Shown: in pieces, positions 61,818 to 64,000 of the stretch
Numbering within the stretch: the stretch's first letter is position 1
How the letters are laid out: each line of letters opens with the position of its first letter
Assembly (NCBI RefSeq): GCF_042649925.1
Contig: NZ_JBHSAF010000001.1
Span: 248,001 to 312,000 of the forward strand
DNA length: 64,000 nucleotides
Source of the DNA: Pseudaeromonas sharmana
GTDB lineage: Bacteria; Pseudomonadota; Gammaproteobacteria; Enterobacterales; Aeromonadaceae
Reading direction: 5' to 3'
Translations under genes and position numbers: made by a program
The notes under the pieces: model-generated
What the model was told of the DNA's origin: nothing
The model's input: the letters and a program-made list of their open reading frames with translations, nothing else
Database searches by the model: none

Positions 61818-62540
61818 TTACATCCTTACACGTACGCGCCCCACGGCCTCGACTGTTGCGGATATGACACGTTGTGAACGCAAATTTTGTACCCGGATGG
61901 TATCACCGAAACTGCCATCTTGCAGGGCTTTGCCTGCGGTTGAGATCGCAATCCCTGAAGTGCTGGCTTCAATGGCTACGGTATCGTCCCGGCAGACCAC
62001 GCAAATCTGGTTTTGGCGCACTGGTTGTCCAGGCTTCAGATCCCGCTTGCTGCGACTGCCCACCAACAGGGATGGCTCGGTGAAGTTGTCACCGCGCAGC
62101 ATGACTTCATCCATGAAATCCACTTTGAGCAATCCGGCGGTCAGCACTGTGTTCTTGGTGATGGGCTCGCTGACGGTGACAAACGGCTTGAGGATGCGCA
62201 CGCGAACAGGCACGTAGATCTCCCATGTCGGTGTTTCATCACAGCTGAGCTTGACCGTGGTGTTGCGTTTTATGTCGCCATTGCCGGCCAATGTTGGCGT
62301 GATATGACCGGTACAGGGATGCTGTATGCGACGGCTATCTATCGACGAAGCGGTCACCTCCGCTTGGCTGGTCGGATCGATAACTAGCTGTGTATAAACA
62401 AATTGTTCCGCCTGGGTCTGTAGTTCTGCCGTGACATCTGTCGCAGCAAAACACGTTTTGCTCAACAGGAGTGTTGGCAAGATCAGACAAACGCGACTAA
62501 TCATTTTCAAGTACTTGCTGATAAAGCAAAATAACGACAT
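61818..62540 (-). CDS. flgA: Flagellar P-ring assembly chaperone FlgA
   Basis: A 240-residue periplasmic chaperone for P-ring protein FlgI, exported by Sec. The SAF domain starts near residue 120 (FVTVSEPITKNTVLTAGLL), followed by RDLKPGQPVRQNQ. The C-terminus has GDTIRVQNLRSQRVISATV. The start is uncertain: the ATG at 62504 (MISRVCLILPTLLL) would give a cleaner signal peptide than 62540, and neither has a strong ribosome site. It is divergent from cheV. Confidence 0.92.
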   Translation of the reverse strand: MSLFCFISKYLKMISRVCLILPTLLLSKTCFAATDVTAELQTQAEQFVYTQLVIDPTSQAEVTASSIDSRRIQHPCTGHITPTLAGNGDIKRNTTVKLSCDETPTWEIYVPVRVRILKPFVTVSEPITKNTVLTAGLLKVDFMDEVMLRGDNFTEPSLLVGSRSKRDLKPGQPVRQNQICVVCRDDTVAIEASTSGIAISTAGKALQDGSFGDTIRVQNLRSQRVISATVEAVGRVRVRM

Positions 62541-62575
62541 ATAAGAATGTACTATCCTTGCTGTTAATGGATGAT

Positions 62576-62589
62576 ACGGTTTTTACCGT
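62576..62589. promoter_or_regulatory. Dyad in the flgA-cheV promoter region
   Basis: ACGGT-TTTT-ACCGT forms a perfect 5-bp dyad in the 138-base gap between the divergent flgA and cheV genes. It may be an operator for either. No sigma-54 or sigma-28 element was found with certainty. Confidence 0.3.
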
Positions 62590-62678
62590 TATCCTTTATG
62601 AAAGTTAACAGTCGCGACAAGCGGCTTGCTAGCGGCAATTATGCAGAAAGGGTGCCAATAGCCTCACAGGAGAGAATT

Positions 62679-63590
62679 ATGGCAAGTATCCTGGACTCAG
62701 TGAACCAGCTGACCCAATTAGTCGGACAAAACCGCCTCGAATTGCTGCTGTTTCGTCTTAATGGGCGTCAACGCTTTGGCATCAACGTCTTTAAGGTCCG
62801 CGAGGTATTGCAATGCCCGCAACTGACCATCATGCCGAAGCTGCATCCTTACGTGCGTGGCGTGGCTCATATTCGTGGCCATACCATTTCCGTCATTGAT
62901 TTGAGTATGGCGACAGGCGGCCGTCCCATCGCTGATCTGACCAAATGCTTCATCATCATCGCCGAGTACAACCGTTCTGTGCAGGGCTTCTTGGTGGGGA
63001 GCGTCGAGCGCATCATCAATATGAACTGGGAGGCCATTTTACCTCCGCCCAAGGGCGCCGGCCGCTTCAACTACATGACTGCCGTCACTGAAGTGGATGG
63101 TGAGCTGGTCGAGATCCTGGATGTCGAGAAGATCCTTGATGAAATCTCCCCGGTGAATACCGAAGTGAGCAAGGAACTGGTGGTGGAGAGTGCGCATCAC
63201 GATCCCCATGGCCGTCCGGTTTTGGTTGCGGATGACTCTTCGGTTGCACGCAAGCAGGTGGAACGCGCTTTGAATGCCATTGGTGTGAAGTGCCTGCTGG
63301 CCAAAGATGGCAAGGATGCGTTGAATCTGTTGCAGGATATGGCCAAGAAAGGGCCTATCAGTGAGCAGGTCGCGTTGGTGATATCCGATATTGAAATGCC
63401 GGAGATGGATGGTTACACGCTGACGGCCGAGATCCGCAATGATCCGTCACTGCGTGGACTGCACATCATTTTGCACACCTCACTGAGTGGCGTCTTTAAC
63501 CAGGCGATGGTGCAGAAAGTTGGTGCCAACAACTTCATTGCCAAGTTTAACCCGGATGAACTTGCCAAGGCGGTTCAGGATGCGATGTAA
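62679..63590 (+). CDS. cheV: Chemotaxis protein CheV
   Basis: A 303-residue coupling protein joining receptors and CheA. A CheW domain (about residues 15-165) precedes a response-regulator receiver domain (175-303) with acidic residues in VADDSSVA, the phosphoacceptor D237 in ISDIEMPEMDG, and the lysine in FIAKFNPDEL. The ATG at 62679 follows AGGAG; the upstream frame of 36 codons is not conserved. cheR follows. Confidence 0.96.
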   Translation: MASILDSVNQLTQLVGQNRLELLLFRLNGRQRFGINVFKVREVLQCPQLTIMPKLHPYVRGVAHIRGHTISVIDLSMATGGRPIADLTKCFIIIAEYNRSVQGFLVGSVERIINMNWEAILPPPKGAGRFNYMTAVTEVDGELVEILDVEKILDEISPVNTEVSKELVVESAHHDPHGRPVLVADDSSVARKQVERALNAIGVKCLLAKDGKDALNLLQDMAKKGPISEQVALVISDIEMPEMDGYTLTAEIRNDPSLRGLHIILHTSLSGVFNQAMVQKVGANNFIAKFNPDELAKAVQDAM

Positions 63591-63611
63591 CCCACTTATG
63601 CAGAATTTATA

Positions 63612-64000
63612 ATGAAGACACTGTCCGAAGAGCTTTACAAACAGTTCAGTGCCTTTTTGGAGGCCCAGAGCGGTATCGTTCTGGGTGCCAATAAGCAGTA
63701 TCTGGTCAAGAGCCGACTGGCGCCCCTTCTGGGGCAGTTTGGAGCGGCAACCCTTTCCGATCTCATCAAGCGGGCCATGGATCCGCGCGAGCGGGATTTG
63801 AAAATGACGGTGGTTGATGCGATGACCACCAACGAGACACTCTGGTTCCGGGATGTTTACCCGTTTCAACTGCTGACAGACAAGATCTTTCCCGAACTGG
63901 GTAAGGCTGGTCGTCCGTTGAAGATCTGGTCGGCCGCCAGCTCTTCCGGGCAGGAGCCGTATTCCATCGCCATGACAGCCCTGGAACAACAAATCAAGAA
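63612..64000 (+). CDS. cheR: Chemotaxis methyltransferase CheR, N-terminal part (cut by window edge)
   Basis: CheR methylates glutamates of chemoreceptors using SAM. The visible 129 residues include the N-terminal helical domain (FSAFLEAQSGIVLG) with TVVDAMTTNETLWFRD, then IWSAASSSGQEPYSIAM, which opens the SAM-binding domain (SSGQEPYS is diagnostic). The ATG has no clear Shine-Dalgarno. A four-codon reading frame (63598-63612, MQNL) ends in TAATG overlapping it, which may couple translation. It is 21 bases from the cheV stop. Confidence 0.95.
   Translation, partial: MKTLSEELYKQFSAFLEAQSGIVLGANKQYLVKSRLAPLLGQFGAATLSDLIKRAMDPRERDLKMTVVDAMTTNETLWFRDVYPFQLLTDKIFPELGKAGRPLKIWSAASSSGQEPYSIAMTALEQQIK

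Overview
The window reads as a chromosomal segment of a gammaproteobacterium of about 60% G+C, most likely Aeromonadaceae (Aeromonas or a close relative). This rests on the polar-flagellar order flgT/flgO-flgP/flgN-flgM/flgA/cheV-cheR, on the dksA-gluQ-pcnB-folK-panB-panC-panD and lnt-corC-ybeY-ybeZ-miaB/ubiF/tRNA-Gln-Met blocks, and on protein-level resemblance. The genus is inferred, not proven. No rRNA, CRISPR array, insertion sequence or intact prophage was seen.

Layout. Positions 1-24 kb are almost entirely housekeeping: the tail of an lnt-corC-ybeY-ybeZ-miaB block, divergent ubiF, an array of three tRNA-Met and four tRNA-Gln genes, ychF-pth, the panD-panC-panB-folK-pcnB-gluQ-dksA series, sfsA, thpR, an iron-type alcohol dehydrogenase, a PepSY membrane protein, hrpB and mrcB. 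The pcnB gene appears to start at AUA behind a strong Shine-Dalgarno sequence. A structured stretch with two terminator-like hairpins lies upstream of dksA.

Positions 25-35 kb hold the most unusual cassette. A GNAT acetyltransferase gene is divergent from three tandem paralogous tail-collar (MdpB-like) genes. These are followed by a 2556-residue secreted repeat protein with an N-terminal DUF4347 domain, three classes of tandem beta-sandwich repeats, calcium-binding type-3 repeats and a GlyGly-CTERM-like C-terminus. There are no phage head, tail-tube or lysis genes, so this looks like a surface system rather than a prophage.

Positions 35-50 kb are accessory and regulatory: a LysE exporter with a LysR regulator, a dGTPase-like gene with an AraC regulator and a DMT transporter, a large lipoprotein with an AT-rich patch, a chaperone-usher fimbrial cluster with the chaperone gene last and behind a terminator, a gene-poor and possibly decayed stretch, and an uncharacterised protein with EF-hand-like loops.

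Positions 50-64 kb return to core genes: msrA, hemL, a ClC channel, erpA, a tiny secreted peptide, a glutaredoxin-like protein, a DUF2057 protein behind a possible Pho box, a HIT protein, anmK, tyrS and tRNA-Arg(CCT). The window closes with flagellar and chemotaxis genes. A consensus-matching sigma-28 promoter drives flgM, and a weaker one precedes flgO. cheR runs off the right edge, as lnt runs off the left.
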